A stretch of DNA of 64,000 bases from positions 62,001 to 126,000 of the forward strand of contig NZ_JBHVAL010000010.1 of assembly GCF_042667405.1 (NCBI RefSeq), read 5' to 3'. The DNA comes from Arthrobacter sp042667405. Its GTDB lineage: Bacteria > Actinomycetota > Actinomycetes > Actinomycetales > Micrococcaceae. Under the pieces are notes generated by a model that worked only from the letters and a program-made list of their open reading frames with translations, had not been told where the DNA came from and did no database searches. A program made the position numbers and the translations under genes. Positions 51,018 to 58,871 of the stretch are shown here, one piece after another; the stretch's first letter is position 1, and every line of letters starts with the position of its first letter.

Positions 51018-51104
51018 GTCAGGACTCCTGTCAGGGAGAGGGCCGTGGCCGGAGTCCGGCTGCCCACCCCCTCAGGGACAGGCAGCCGGACTTAGCCCGG
51101 GTGG

Positions 51105-52397
51105 TTACTTAGCTCCGGCCGACTCGATGGCCGCTTGCATGTCGGAGATGGCCGAGTCCACGGTCTTCTCTCCCTTGAGGGCGGCATAGGCGTTATCCTG
51201 CACAGCCTTGGTGACGGCGGGGTAGAACGGCGTCACGGGGCGCGGAACCGCGTTCTCGATGGACGTCTTCAGTACAGGGAGGTACGGCAGCTTGGTCACG
51301 AGTTCCTGATCGTCATAGAGCTTGGTCAGAACAGGGGCCAGCGAACCCTGGGTAGCGTAGAAGCGCTGGGTTTCCTCGCTGGTGATGAACTTGATGAAGT
51401 CCGCGACCGTTGCCTTGTTCTTGGAGTACACGCTCATGGCGATGTTGTGGCCACCCAGCGAGGAGGCGCCGGGGCCATCCTTGCCCGGGAGAGGAGCCAT
51501 CTTGAAGGTGTCCTTCACAGTGGACGAGCCATCGGTCTTGGCCAGGTTGTACACGTACGGCCAGTTGCGGTGGAAGAGGAGCTTGCCGGCTTCGAAGGCC
51601 TGGCGTCCCTGCTCTTCCTGGAAGGTGATTGCCTCGGTCGGGATGTTGCCGTCCTTGTAGGCGTTGACCAGGTTGGTAAGGCCCGCCTTGGCCTCACTGG
51701 AGTTCACGGCAGCCTTGCCGGACTCATCAACAATCTTGCCGCCTGCAGAGTTGATGGCTTCGGCCGCGTTGACCGTGAGGCCTTCGTACTTCTGGAACTG
51801 GCCTGCGTAGCAGCCGATGTTGTTCTGCTTGGCGATGTCGCACATCTTCATCATCTCGTCCCACGTCTTGGGCGGGTTGGGCACCAAGTCGCCGCGGTAG
51901 TAGAGGATGCCACCGTCCGAGCTCTGCGGAGCTGCGTAGAGGGTGTTGTTGTAGGTGGCGCTCTTGACGGTCGACTCGAGCATGCCATCCGTGGAGATTG
52001 CGGTCTTGTCCTTGAGCGGCTGCAGCCAGCCCTTGGCAGCGAATTCGGCCACCCAGATAAGGTCCACGCTCATGACGTCGTAGTTGGCGTTCTTGGCCTG
52101 GAAGTTCTGCACCAAGTCATCGTGCTGCTGATCGGCCTGGTCGGACTGCTCCTTGAACGTCACTTTCTCGTTCGGGTGTGCCGCATTCCACTTTTCAATA
52201 AGCGGCCGGACAACGTTGCTGTTGTCCTTGCCTTGGACGTAGGTGATCGGCCCGCGGCCGTCAAGGTTGTTGGCTGCATCGCCGCTGGCACCTCCGGAAC
52301 TGGTGCCGCCGCCACCCCCGCCGCCACCACAGGCGGTAAGGGACAGAGCCAGGACTCCGGCGACAGCTGCCGGAAGCAGGAACTTTTTGGATTTCAT
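51105..52397 (-). CDS. ABC sugar transporter substrate-binding lipoprotein
   Basis: This 430-residue extracytoplasmic solute-binding protein (family 1) has the lipobox 'LSLTACGGGG' (Cys about residue 23), a Gly/Ser linker and a two-lobed binding domain ('ANYDVMSVDLIWVAEFAAKG', 'TLYAAPQSSDGGILYYRGDL', 'FEAGKLLFHRNWPYVYNLAK', 'LGGHNIAMSVYSKNKATVAD'). It resembles trehalose/maltose-type binding proteins. It is first in the operon, under a LacI-type operator about 90 bp upstream. AGGAGTTCCCAGC precedes the ATG. Confidence 0.92.
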   Translation of the reverse strand: MKSKKFLLPAAVAGVLALSLTACGGGGGGGGTSSGGASGDAANNLDGRGPITYVQGKDNSNVVRPLIEKWNAAHPNEKVTFKEQSDQADQQHDDLVQNFQAKNANYDVMSVDLIWVAEFAAKGWLQPLKDKTAISTDGMLESTVKSATYNNTLYAAPQSSDGGILYYRGDLVPNPPKTWDEMMKMCDIAKQNNIGCYAGQFQKYEGLTVNAAEAINSAGGKIVDESGKAAVNSSEAKAGLTNLVNAYKDGNIPTEAITFQEEQGRQAFEAGKLLFHRNWPYVYNLAKTDGSSTVKDTFKMAPLPGKDGPGASSLGGHNIAMSVYSKNKATVADFIKFITSEETQRFYATQGSLAPVLTKLYDDQELVTKLPYLPVLKTSIENAVPRPVTPFYPAVTKAVQDNAYAALKGEKTVDSAISDMQAAIESAGAK

Positions 52398-52484
52398 GCT
52401 GGGAACTCCTCGGTGAGTGGACCAGGTTTTTCCGCGGTGCGGTTGATGTGGTGAGGCTCACAATAGTCATGTGGTCGAAGAAAA

Positions 52485-52498
52485 TGCAAGCGCTTACA
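52485..52498. promoter_or_regulatory. LacI-family operator
   Basis: TGCAAGCGCTTACA has the perfect core AAGCGCTT and the 14-bp symmetry typical of LacI/CcpA-type operators with a central CG. It lies 88 bp upstream of the binding-protein start. The adjacent LacI gene at 47653-48711 is the natural binder. Confidence 0.8.
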
Positions 52499-52685
52499 CG
52501 CGCCGTGACCACAACGATACAAAGTAGTCTGATTATTTGCCTTGTAGGGCACTTGCGGGGTGCCCCTTGAGGCCAGTCGCCGACCGTTCCCCCGTCGGAG
52601 CCATCCCAGCGGAAGACCCTTTCCCGGGCGCGAGAAAGCGAGTTCGATTTGATTGCCCACTATTGCCTATGGAACAGTGGGAAGT

Positions 52686-53087
52686 GTGGATGAACTCGAA
52701 GCATTACAGACCATCGGACGGCTGATCAAAGAGGAACGCCTCGCCCAAGGTCTGAGTCAGGTGCAGTTGGCCAAACAGGCCGGCACTGCCATCAAGACCG
52801 TGCGGACGCTGGAATCAGGCACACGGCGCACCCAGGAAATCAACCAGCGCAAGCTTGAGCACGCACTGGGTTGGCGGGCGGGGTCCGTGTCCGAGGTACT
52901 TAAGGGCAAGTCCAATTTCGCGCCGGACATGATCACCCCGGACGACATGCGATCAAGTGATCAGACGCGGCACGGAGTCACCCATGCAGCCCTCCCCGCG
53001 GCCCCCATCGCCCGGGCCTCGCACCTCTCCGATGAAGAACTCCTGGCCGAGCTCACCTACCGGATGATGCAACGCAACCGAGACTGA
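52686..53087 (+). CDS. XRE family helix-turn-helix protein
   Basis: This protein of about 133 residues has an N-terminal Cro/C1-type DNA-binding domain ('GRLIKEERLAQGLSQVQLAK' with 'TAIKTVRTLESGTRRTQ') and a short C-terminal tail ending 'SDEELLAELTYRMMQRNRD'. The start is uncertain: GTG 52686, GTG 52677 and TTG 52653 are all in frame. GTG 52686 has GGGAAG close upstream. It stands alone between the sugar operon promoter region and the convergent AlkD-like gene. Its target is unknown. Confidence 0.8.
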   Translation: MDELEALQTIGRLIKEERLAQGLSQVQLAKQAGTAIKTVRTLESGTRRTQEINQRKLEHALGWRAGSVSEVLKGKSNFAPDMITPDDMRSSDQTRHGVTHAALPAAPIARASHLSDEELLAELTYRMMQRNRD

Positions 53088-53092
53088 ATGAA

Positions 53093-53779
53093 CTAGGCGC
53101 CGGCTTGGCGCTTGACCATTTCATTGATCCAGGCAGGGGCAAACGGGGAGGTACAGTTCGGCGGCGTGGGATAGTCCTTCAGCACTTCCAAACGCTCGCC
53201 GATATCCAGTGCGCGGGCGCGATGCTCCGGGTGCTCAATTCCAATCTGTGCCAGGCAATGGTTCATCGCCCACTGTAAACGCTCCGGAGCTTCCTTCATT
53301 TCCGCTTCAATAATGTCCAGCAATTTCCCGAGATCCAGGCCCTCGGGTTTCTTGACGACGCGGTCTGCGGTCAGTGCCCAGCCAGCGCTCGCCACCACAG
53401 GGTCGGGGTCGGAAAACCATGCCACCCTCAAATCCTCGGCAGACGGACTCTTCTTAACCACATAATTCACCAGCCAGTCATGCACTTTAGGCGTGCGGGC
53501 CTCCCGCAGCATGGCATCCAGCTCGTTCTGCTCAAAGGCCTTGGGGCGGCAGATCAGGAGAGAAAGCAGACGAGCGGCCGTGTCACCCGTAGCCCACAGT
53601 TCACGAGCCAACTCCGGCTGTACCTTGAGTCGCTTGGCCACGGCCCGCAGTTTGCCGAGGTTTACACCGTGATCATCTCCGTGCTTTGCATTTACTTCAC
53701 GGGCACGCGGATCCTCCAGCAGAGCAAGCTCCGCCAGGATGTCGGCCACTGGGGCTTGCAGCGCATTTGTTCCAGCCAA
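53093..53779 (-). CDS. AlkD-like HEAT-repeat DNA alkylation repair protein
   Basis: This 228-residue all-helical protein has the HEAT-like repeat layout of the AlkC/AlkD family ('VNLGKLRAVAKRLKVQPELA', 'ARLLSLLICRPKAFEQNELD', 'DLRVAWFSDPDPVVASAGWA', 'RLQWAMNHCLAQIGIEHPEH'). Family members bind DNA and remove or sense alkylated bases. The catalytic Asp of AlkD is not certain by eye, so this may be a structural homologue only. It lies 35 bp downstream of the LEA-like gene on the same strand. It ends 5 bp from the convergent XRE gene. Confidence 0.75.
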   Translation of the reverse strand: MAGTNALQAPVADILAELALLEDPRAREVNAKHGDDHGVNLGKLRAVAKRLKVQPELARELWATGDTAARLLSLLICRPKAFEQNELDAMLREARTPKVHDWLVNYVVKKSPSAEDLRVAWFSDPDPVVASAGWALTADRVVKKPEGLDLGKLLDIIEAEMKEAPERLQWAMNHCLAQIGIEHPEHRARALDIGERLEVLKDYPTPPNCTSPFAPAWINEMVKRQAGA

Positions 53780-53814
53780 TAACTTCTCCTGACAACAAGG
53801 CGCGGAAACTTCCG

Positions 53815-54150
53815 CTACTTTTCACCCTTGAACAGACCAGCGATCTTCGAACCGAGTCCCTTCACGTTTTCCGCCACATCGCCGGCGATTTCCTTTGACT
53901 TCTCAGCGACGTCACCGGCCAGCTCCTTTGCATTCTCGCCTACGTCGCCGGAGAAGAACTCCTTGACGTTCTCTGCTGCCTCGCCCGCAAATTCCTTGAC
54001 ATTCTCTGCAGCCTCGCCCGCAAATTCCTTGACATTCTCTGCAGCCTCGCCGGCAAATTCCTTGGCATTTTCAAGTGCCTCAGAAGCGGTTTCCTTAGCT
54101 TTAGATGTCCCATCATTCACGGCGTCGGCTCCGGTGTTCTCTTCAGTCAT
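53815..54150 (-). CDS. LEA-like 11-mer repeat protein
   Basis: This 111-residue, highly charged protein lacks Cys and Trp. From about residue 15 to 98 it is built of 11-residue repeats of the type A-E-N-V-K-E-F-A-G-E-A, later drifting to 'GENAKELAGDV'. This periodicity gives an amphipathic 11/3 helix as in group-3 late embryogenesis abundant proteins, and apolipoprotein-like surface binding is also possible. There is no signal peptide, but the C-terminus is 'GSKIAGLFKGEK'. A role in desiccation, membrane or protein protection is inferred. It follows the Asp23 operon, which supports a stress context. Confidence 0.8.
   Translation of the reverse strand: MTEENTGADAVNDGTSKAKETASEALENAKEFAGEAAENVKEFAGEAAENVKEFAGEAAENVKEFFSGDVGENAKELAGDVAEKSKEIAGDVAENVKGLGSKIAGLFKGEK
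53968..54066 (-). repeat. Three 33-bp tandem repeats inside the LEA-like gene
   Basis: Three units, 53968-54000, 54001-54033 and 54034-54066, differ by only two or three bases from one another and each encodes one 11-residue repeat. Their near-identity at DNA level implies recent duplication, and the unit number could vary between strains. Confidence 0.9.
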
Positions 54151-54241
54151 TGTGTTCTCCCAGGTTGCGGTGTTGCATTACCTTCCAACGGAGGTTGTCC
54201 CCCGCTGGTTCAAACCCTTGACGGCTGTGGATCCCCCATTA

Positions 54242-54853
54242 TCAGCGCACCCGTTCGGCCTTGGTAAACCGTGATCGTGCCCCCGAGACCATGTGCACCA
54301 AAACGGGCGTCTTTTGGCCGATGACAAGATCCAGGGCCTCGACCAGTTGTGAGATCTCCGCGGCCAGGAGATGCGGCGCGACTCCTTGCCGGGGTTGAAT
54401 CCGTATGCGAAGGCCTGGCCGACCCTTGAACTCGTAGGTTGCCACAGATGCACCGGCAAGGTCGGTCCGCTCCGCCAAGGCAGACCGGAGGGCTTGCTCG
54501 GCGACGCCACCGCCTATCCTGACTTCGCCGTCGACGTCGCTGTCATCACTACTGGCCACCAGGAGGTTCGCCCGTCCTTTGCCCTGTTGTGACAGCCACG
54601 CAATCATGGCGACGATGATGACCACCAGGACCGCGCCGGCAACAATCCATAGCCAGCTCTCTTCGCGCCCTGGGAAACGGGTCTGGCGGAAGGCATTCTC
54701 AGCCCCTGCCCAAACACCCGCCGCCCAGCCGTGCCACCAGCCAGCCACCGCCGGGACGGTAGCCAGCAACACGAGCAACAGCCCGACAGCCAGAAGTTTG
54801 ATCCCAATGATGAACAGCAATACGCGGTTCAGTGCCCGAGGTGTCCCGTTCAA
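54242..54853 (-). CDS. AmaP-like alkaline shock membrane protein
   Basis: This 203-residue protein has two transmembrane helices (about residues 10-38 and 68-88) and a cytoplasmic Asp23-like C-terminal part ('EVRIGGGVAEQALRSALAER', 'GLRIRIQPRQGVAPHLLAAE'). This is the layout of AmaP, the membrane anchor of Asp23 in Firmicutes, and of actinobacterial counterparts. Its ATG overlaps the upstream gene by 4 bp (54850-54853). It is the last member of the tightly coupled envelope-stress operon before the LEA-like gene. Confidence 0.75.
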   Translation of the reverse strand: MNGTPRALNRVLLFIIGIKLLAVGLLLVLLATVPAVAGWWHGWAAGVWAGAENAFRQTRFPGREESWLWIVAGAVLVVIIVAMIAWLSQQGKGRANLLVASSDDSDVDGEVRIGGGVAEQALRSALAERTDLAGASVATYEFKGRPGLRIRIQPRQGVAPHLLAAEISQLVEALDLVIGQKTPVLVHMVSGARSRFTKAERVR

Positions 54854-55503
54854 GCCCCAATCACCCCCGAAGACGCCAGGTTGACCCGCACAGTGGGCAG
54901 GGGCACCGGCGACATCTCTTCAAGCTCGGCCTGGACCGCCGCGAGCACAGCCTCCCGGCTAACGCGGCTCCCGGATGTTGGCCGGACGTTGACCACGACG
55001 GCCTGTCGGGAAACCACCACCATGACCTGTTCCTGGGTTACGTTGGCAGCCGTTCGCGCTCGACGGGCCAACGCCGAGGCCAGAACCTCGTCATCAACCA
55101 CGACGGCGGTACGCGCGTCCCGGAGCAGGTGGCGCGCGCGCCTTCCAGGCAGCACAGCCTGGAGCAGGAAAAAGAGGCCCACCATGGCGATCACCGCTCC
55201 GCTTGCGCCCAGCAGGAGAGGTGAAATGCCCTCTGGAAGGGCGATGATCCGCTCGGCCGCAGTCGTCGGATCAACCAGCCACGGCGGCTGGCCGACGGCC
55301 CGGACCCCTGCTTCCAGCAAGGCGTACACGCAGAGGACGATCACGAGCACTGCTGCAATGACCGCTGCAGCGGCCCGCGACGAATGGGTTTCCCGGCGCA
55401 AAATGCGACTCATTTCAGGGTCTTCCCCTGCCACAGGGGTAGCGCCGTGGCTTTGGTCCGGGCCGACAGCCAGGAATTTCTCCGTTTCCTGATCCCGCGT
55501 CAT
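54850..55503 (-). CDS. DUF6286-type membrane protein of the Asp23 operon
   Basis: This 217-residue protein has two hydrophobic helices (about residues 42-65 and 98-122) followed by a cytoplasmic domain ('DEVLASALARRARTAANVTQ', 'AVVVNVRPTSGSRVSREAVL'), and is commonly found beside Asp23 genes in actinobacteria. The role is unknown, probably in the cell envelope. It overlaps both neighbours by 4 bp, so the operon is translated as a unit. Confidence 0.75.
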   Translation of the reverse strand: MTRDQETEKFLAVGPDQSHGATPVAGEDPEMSRILRRETHSSRAAAAVIAAVLVIVLCVYALLEAGVRAVGQPPWLVDPTTAAERIIALPEGISPLLLGASGAVIAMVGLFFLLQAVLPGRRARHLLRDARTAVVVDDEVLASALARRARTAANVTQEQVMVVVSRQAVVVNVRPTSGSRVSREAVLAAVQAELEEMSPVPLPTVRVNLASSGVIGA

Positions 55504-55880
55504 TGAACGCGGCCTCCCTCCCTGACGTGAGCCCCACTGATCCTGATGTCCACCCTGCTTAATTGCGATCCACTCAGCCGGGTCACCGACTCAAGGACAA
55601 CAGCTTTGGCAGCTACGGCCCGGTCCCAGATGGAGCCACCGAAACCCTGAACGCGCCGGGGATCCCGGAGTACTTCCGTCAAGGCCGGGACGCTGATGGG
55701 TGCGACGATCGACAAAGCCAGCAGGCCGTCGTCGTCCGTCCAGTCTGCGCGGATGTCGCTGGCCTCCACGCCGAGTGCCTCGGCGGCAGCGGCGCGAGCC
55801 AGGGAAGTCAAAGCCTGGGTACTGATCCGGTTGTGACCGGCCAGGCTGGTGGTGTTTTCCACAGCCTCAGCCACGCTCAT
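55500..55880 (-). CDS. Asp23/Gls24-related protein, divergent
   Basis: This 126-residue protein has an Asp23-like fold ('ISTQALTSLARAAAAEALGV', 'DDGLLALSIVAPISVPAL', 'VLESVTRLSGSQLSRVDIRI'). It is a second, more divergent Asp23-type subunit within the operon. It has no signal peptide and is presumably membrane-associated through its partners. It overlaps DUF2273 and the DUF6286 gene by 4 bp on each side. Confidence 0.75.
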   Translation of the reverse strand: MSVAEAVENTTSLAGHNRISTQALTSLARAAAAEALGVEASDIRADWTDDDGLLALSIVAPISVPALTEVLRDPRRVQGFGGSIWDRAVAAKAVVLESVTRLSGSQLSRVDIRISGAHVREGGRVQ

Positions 55881-56068
55881 GATGAAGAGCGCCGGCCCGT
55901 AATGGCGTCAAGGACGCTTCGTAGATCCAGTTTCCCGTCAGCCGCACGACCCAGGAGCGCCCCGATTCCCATGAAAAGCAGCGAGATCACGAAGCCCCAC
56001 AGCCCGAACGAGAACGACATGAACGCCACGAAGGCTCCGATCGCGATTCCCACCACGGTCATGCTCAC
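55877..56068 (-). CDS. DUF2273 small membrane protein
   Basis: This 63-residue protein has two short transmembrane helices with 'GLWGFVISLLFMGIGALLGR', the DUF2273 signature, and a basic C-terminus. DUF2273 proteins are conserved partners in alkaline-shock (Asp23) operons. It overlaps the Asp23 gene upstream (56065-56068) and the next gene downstream (55877-55880). Confidence 0.85.
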   Translation of the reverse strand: MSMTVVGIAIGAFVAFMSFSFGLWGFVISLLFMGIGALLGRAADGKLDLRSVLDAITGRRSSS

Positions 56069-56511
56069 TGGAGTGCCTCCCTTTCCACCACGACGGTCTT
56101 GGCTCCGGCTTGTTTTGCCGGCGGCGCAATGAAGACATCGGTGATCTCAATGTTCACTTCGATCACCTGGAGGCCCACGAGTTCCTCGACAGCCCGGTAC
56201 ACGGCAGCTCTGACCTGATTCGCGACGCCGTGCAACGGATGGCCGTAGAGGGCCACCAGCGTGATGTCCACGGCGACTTGGGTCTCACCGACCTCGGCGC
56301 GGACTCCCGCGGCATGGTCTGAACTGCCTACTGCATCACGGATCGCACCAAGAGCACGGGAAGGGCCTGATCCCAGGGAGTAGACCCCGGGCACTGAACG
56401 GGCAGCGATGCCCGCCACTTTCGCCACGGCCGCTTCGGAGATGATGGTGCGTCCCGTACCGGGGATTTCGCCCCCGGGCACAGGTTCCGGCTGCACGTTC
56501 TGGACTTCCAT
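56065..56511 (-). CDS. Asp23/Gls24 family envelope stress protein
   Basis: This 148-residue protein has the Asp23 core: 'GRTIISEAAVAKVAGIAARS', 'VPGVYSLGSGPSRALGAIRD', 'VAVDITLVALYGHPLHGVAN' and 'VRAAVYRAVEELVGLQVIEV'. It is a cytoplasmic protein tethered to the membrane by AmaP-like partners and responds to alkaline or cell-wall stress. It is the first gene of the five-gene operon that runs left with 4-bp overlaps. AGGGGAGTGCTCC lies before the ATG. Confidence 0.92.
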   Translation of the reverse strand: MEVQNVQPEPVPGGEIPGTGRTIISEAAVAKVAGIAARSVPGVYSLGSGPSRALGAIRDAVGSSDHAAGVRAEVGETQVAVDITLVALYGHPLHGVANQVRAAVYRAVEELVGLQVIEVNIEITDVFIAPPAKQAGAKTVVVEREALQ

Positions 56512-56587
56512 GGAGCACTCCCCTTCTCTTGAGTACCACCCTAGCGTCTAGCTGCGACGCTTTGGAGGCAAGGGATGCGCGCGGCGC

Positions 56588-57106
56588 CTAGGCGCAGTTC
56601 TTCTCCACCCACGCCGGGATGGGCTTCATCAGTTCCTCAAACTGCCCGTCTCCGTACTTTGTGAGATCGGATCCCGCGGACTCCGTGAAGTTCTTGAGCT
56701 TTTCGAATGCCGGCTTCAGCTCTTCCGGTACTTTGCCCTGCATCTTGGACAATTCGTCTTTGGCCTTTTGGACCTCCGCAGGGTCGCCGCCGGTAATGGC
56801 AGCCATGGGGAGGATGGTGACGCTGAGCAGGGACGCACTTACGGCGACACAAGCCTCGGACATTGACGCGTATTGGCCGTAGGCGCCGCCGGTTCCCGTG
56901 CCCGTGCTGGTGGACGTGCTGGGACTGGGGGAGGCAGAGTTCGAGCCGACGTCCGCGGCCGGTGCCTTGGACGACGCTGCGTTCGACGCCGACGGCGTGC
57001 TTTGAGCGGCTGGCGCCGGAGCAGAGCAAGCGCTGAGCGTCAACATTGCGACGAGACCGGCAGCGGCAGCGAAGCGACCGGAAGCAGACAGGCGTGAACG
57101 TTCCAT
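56588..57106 (-). CDS. Small lipoprotein, function unknown
   Basis: This 172-residue protein has a lipoprotein signal peptide ('GRFAAAAGLVAMLTLSACSA', lipid Cys at about 27), a Ser/Ala/Pro/Thr-rich linker (about 30-70, containing 'SPSPSTSTSTGTGTGG') and a C-terminal helical domain ('DELSKMQGKVPEELKPAFEK', 'GDGQFEELMKPIPAWVEKNC'). The domain has two Cys near its ends, one being 'SEACVAVS'. ATG 57106 follows TTGGGGGAAATC. It is an outer-face membrane-anchored protein of unknown role. Confidence 0.75.
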   Translation of the reverse strand: MERSRLSASGRFAAAAGLVAMLTLSACSAPAPAAQSTPSASNAASSKAPAADVGSNSASPSPSTSTSTGTGTGGAYGQYASMSEACVAVSASLLSVTILPMAAITGGDPAEVQKAKDELSKMQGKVPEELKPAFEKLKNFTESAGSDLTKYGDGQFEELMKPIPAWVEKNCA

Positions 57107-57274
57107 GATTTCCCCCAAGGATGGTAAAAGACAATTCGATGGGCTAAGAATACGTCGGGGATGCAGCAGGAGCCAAAGACGTTATCCACAGGCGCCATTT
57201 TCCGGCTGGGAGACGGAGTAATGCCCTGCTTAGACTGGCCGCCACACCGTCGAACAGCTGTTGGGGAGCCTGTC

Positions 57275-57916
57275 ATGTCACGCGTTTCGTTTGCCGTTCT
57301 ATTTGTCGCGGCTGCCGTGCTTCTCAGCGGCTGCCAGGGCGGGTCCGGTCCCAGCGCTTCTCCTTCAGGACCGGGCACGACGGCGGCGCCCACCTTGAGC
57401 GTTCCAGTTCCGGCCGCTTCGGCTGCTTCTTCTACAGTTCCCGGGGCTTACAAGCCGGCGGATGCGAAGGGAAAAGCCGAGAACGTGCCGGTTCCCGTGA
57501 TTCCGGAACTCGCGAAGGAGAACTCGAAGGCGGGGTTGGAGGCGTTTATTGGGTACTGGTACGCGACTTACTCTTATGCGATTGAAACTGGTGATCTCAC
57601 AGCGTGGAGAAACATCACAAATACGGCGATTCCGGTGGCCGTAGCCCACAACGACTCAGTGAGACTGAACTACATCGAAGGCAGATGGATGGCCGGAGGC
57701 CGACTCGTGACCCCACGGGTCGACGTCACGTGGAACAGTAACCCGGATCGGATCCAGTCGGCCAAAGTTCAAGTCATCCAAGAAGCCATCCAGTACTACG
57801 ATGCCGGAGGCACCAAAGGTCAAGCGGATTCCGCGGCAACCAATACGGCCGACGTTATTTTCGCCAAGTACGGTGACGTTTGGCAGGTAACCGACTACGG
57901 ATCGATAGTCGGTTAG
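57275..57916 (+). CDS. DUF6318 family lipoprotein
   Basis: This 213-residue lipoprotein has the lipobox 'VLLSGCQGG' (Cys at about 18), a linker rich in Ser, Ala and Pro, and a DUF6318 domain ('GLEAFIGYWYATYSYAIETG', 'IPVAVAHNDSVRLNYIEGRW', 'IFAKYGDVWQVTDYGSIVG'). The domain resembles NTF2-like or other cystatin-type stress folds, but I know no tested function. ATG 57275 follows TGGGGAGCCTGTC. It is followed after 2 bp by a secreted protein gene. The pair may work together. Confidence 0.8.
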   Translation: MSRVSFAVLFVAAAVLLSGCQGGSGPSASPSGPGTTAAPTLSVPVPAASAASSTVPGAYKPADAKGKAENVPVPVIPELAKENSKAGLEAFIGYWYATYSYAIETGDLTAWRNITNTAIPVAVAHNDSVRLNYIEGRWMAGGRLVTPRVDVTWNSNPDRIQSAKVQVIQEAIQYYDAGGTKGQADSAATNTADVIFAKYGDVWQVTDYGSIVG

Positions 57917-57918
57917 CC

Positions 57919-58860
57919 GTGAAACGACTGGCATTGTGTGGTGCTTCTCTGCTTCTTCTCATTCTGCAGTCCATCGTCAGCTCTACCCCATCACAAGCGG
58001 ATGAGACCCGCGTCAGCGCTGATCGACATGAGCGGCAGATTGAAGTCGGAGCCACGTTCGTCCTGAACACTGAAACCGGAGCTTCAGAGCCTAAATCCGG
58101 CACCTCCCCAGGCGTTGAAGACCCGAATCAGTACATGGCCGATGTTCACTGCCGATCAGGTGGCTCCGACACCCCGGACAGAGGCTGCCTCACATTGGAC
58201 TGCCCACCGAAAACACCTGGCGGCGAAGAAGGCACCCCTGTGATCTGGCGGCAGGCTCCAAAGTCGATCACGAATCCAGTGTGGACGGACTACCCCGCAG
58301 TCAGTGGCCCCACCTGCCTCTACGGACCCCAACCCGGGAACGTCCTGGCCGACATCGCAGCCCGGATCCTCAACGACTTCCGCCAACTCCCCGTCAACCC
58401 GGGAGCGCTACAAGCCCAGCCGTTCCCCCATACCCTCAAAGGCGGACCCACCAACTTCTACACCACCACAACCGAGCAAAGCTTCGATGTCACGATCCTC
58501 GGCCAAGCAGTGCACCTGACTGCCACCCCGGCCAGCTACACCTACACCTACGGCGACGGCATCACCCTCGGGCCAACACCTGCCACCGGGTACTCCATCC
58601 CCCAGGCCGAATGGCTCACCACGGACACCCGCACCAGCCATGCCTACACCAACACCGGCAATTACCCAGCCACCGTCACCACCATCTTGACCGGCACCTA
58701 CTCCGTCAACAACGGCCCACCCCTGCCCATCAACGGAACCCTCAGCCTCACCACCCCGGCCATCACCATCCAAGTCTGGAAAACAGAACGAGCCCTCGTC
58801 GCCGACACCTGCCAACAAAACCCCAAATCCTGGGGATGCCCTGACGCGACACCTCAGTAG
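57919..58860 (+). CDS. Secreted hypothetical protein with PKD-like domain
   Basis: This 313-residue protein has a signal peptide ('KRLALCGASLLLLILQSIVS', cleavage near 'PSQA-DE') and several Cys, e.g. 'DVHCRSGGSDTPDRGCLTLD', 'DTCQQNPKSWGCPD'. The middle and C-terminal part ('ASYTYTYGDGITLGPTPATG', 'TDTRTSHAYTNTGNYPATVT') reads as a PKD-like beta sandwich. The Thr/Pro-rich composition is typical of cell-surface proteins. GTG 57919 begins 2 bp after the DUF6318 stop, so the genes are probably co-transcribed. The function is unknown. Confidence 0.75.
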   Translation: MKRLALCGASLLLLILQSIVSSTPSQADETRVSADRHERQIEVGATFVLNTETGASEPKSGTSPGVEDPNQYMADVHCRSGGSDTPDRGCLTLDCPPKTPGGEEGTPVIWRQAPKSITNPVWTDYPAVSGPTCLYGPQPGNVLADIAARILNDFRQLPVNPGALQAQPFPHTLKGGPTNFYTTTTEQSFDVTILGQAVHLTATPASYTYTYGDGITLGPTPATGYSIPQAEWLTTDTRTSHAYTNTGNYPATVTTILTGTYSVNNGPPLPINGTLSLTTPAITIQVWKTERALVADTCQQNPKSWGCPDATPQ

Positions 58861-58871
58861 TCACGAGATAT

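Noticed and set aside
53968..54066. Regularly spaced 33-bp repeats as a CRISPR array
   Set aside because: The units are directly adjacent with no spacers and encode an in-frame 11-residue protein repeat.
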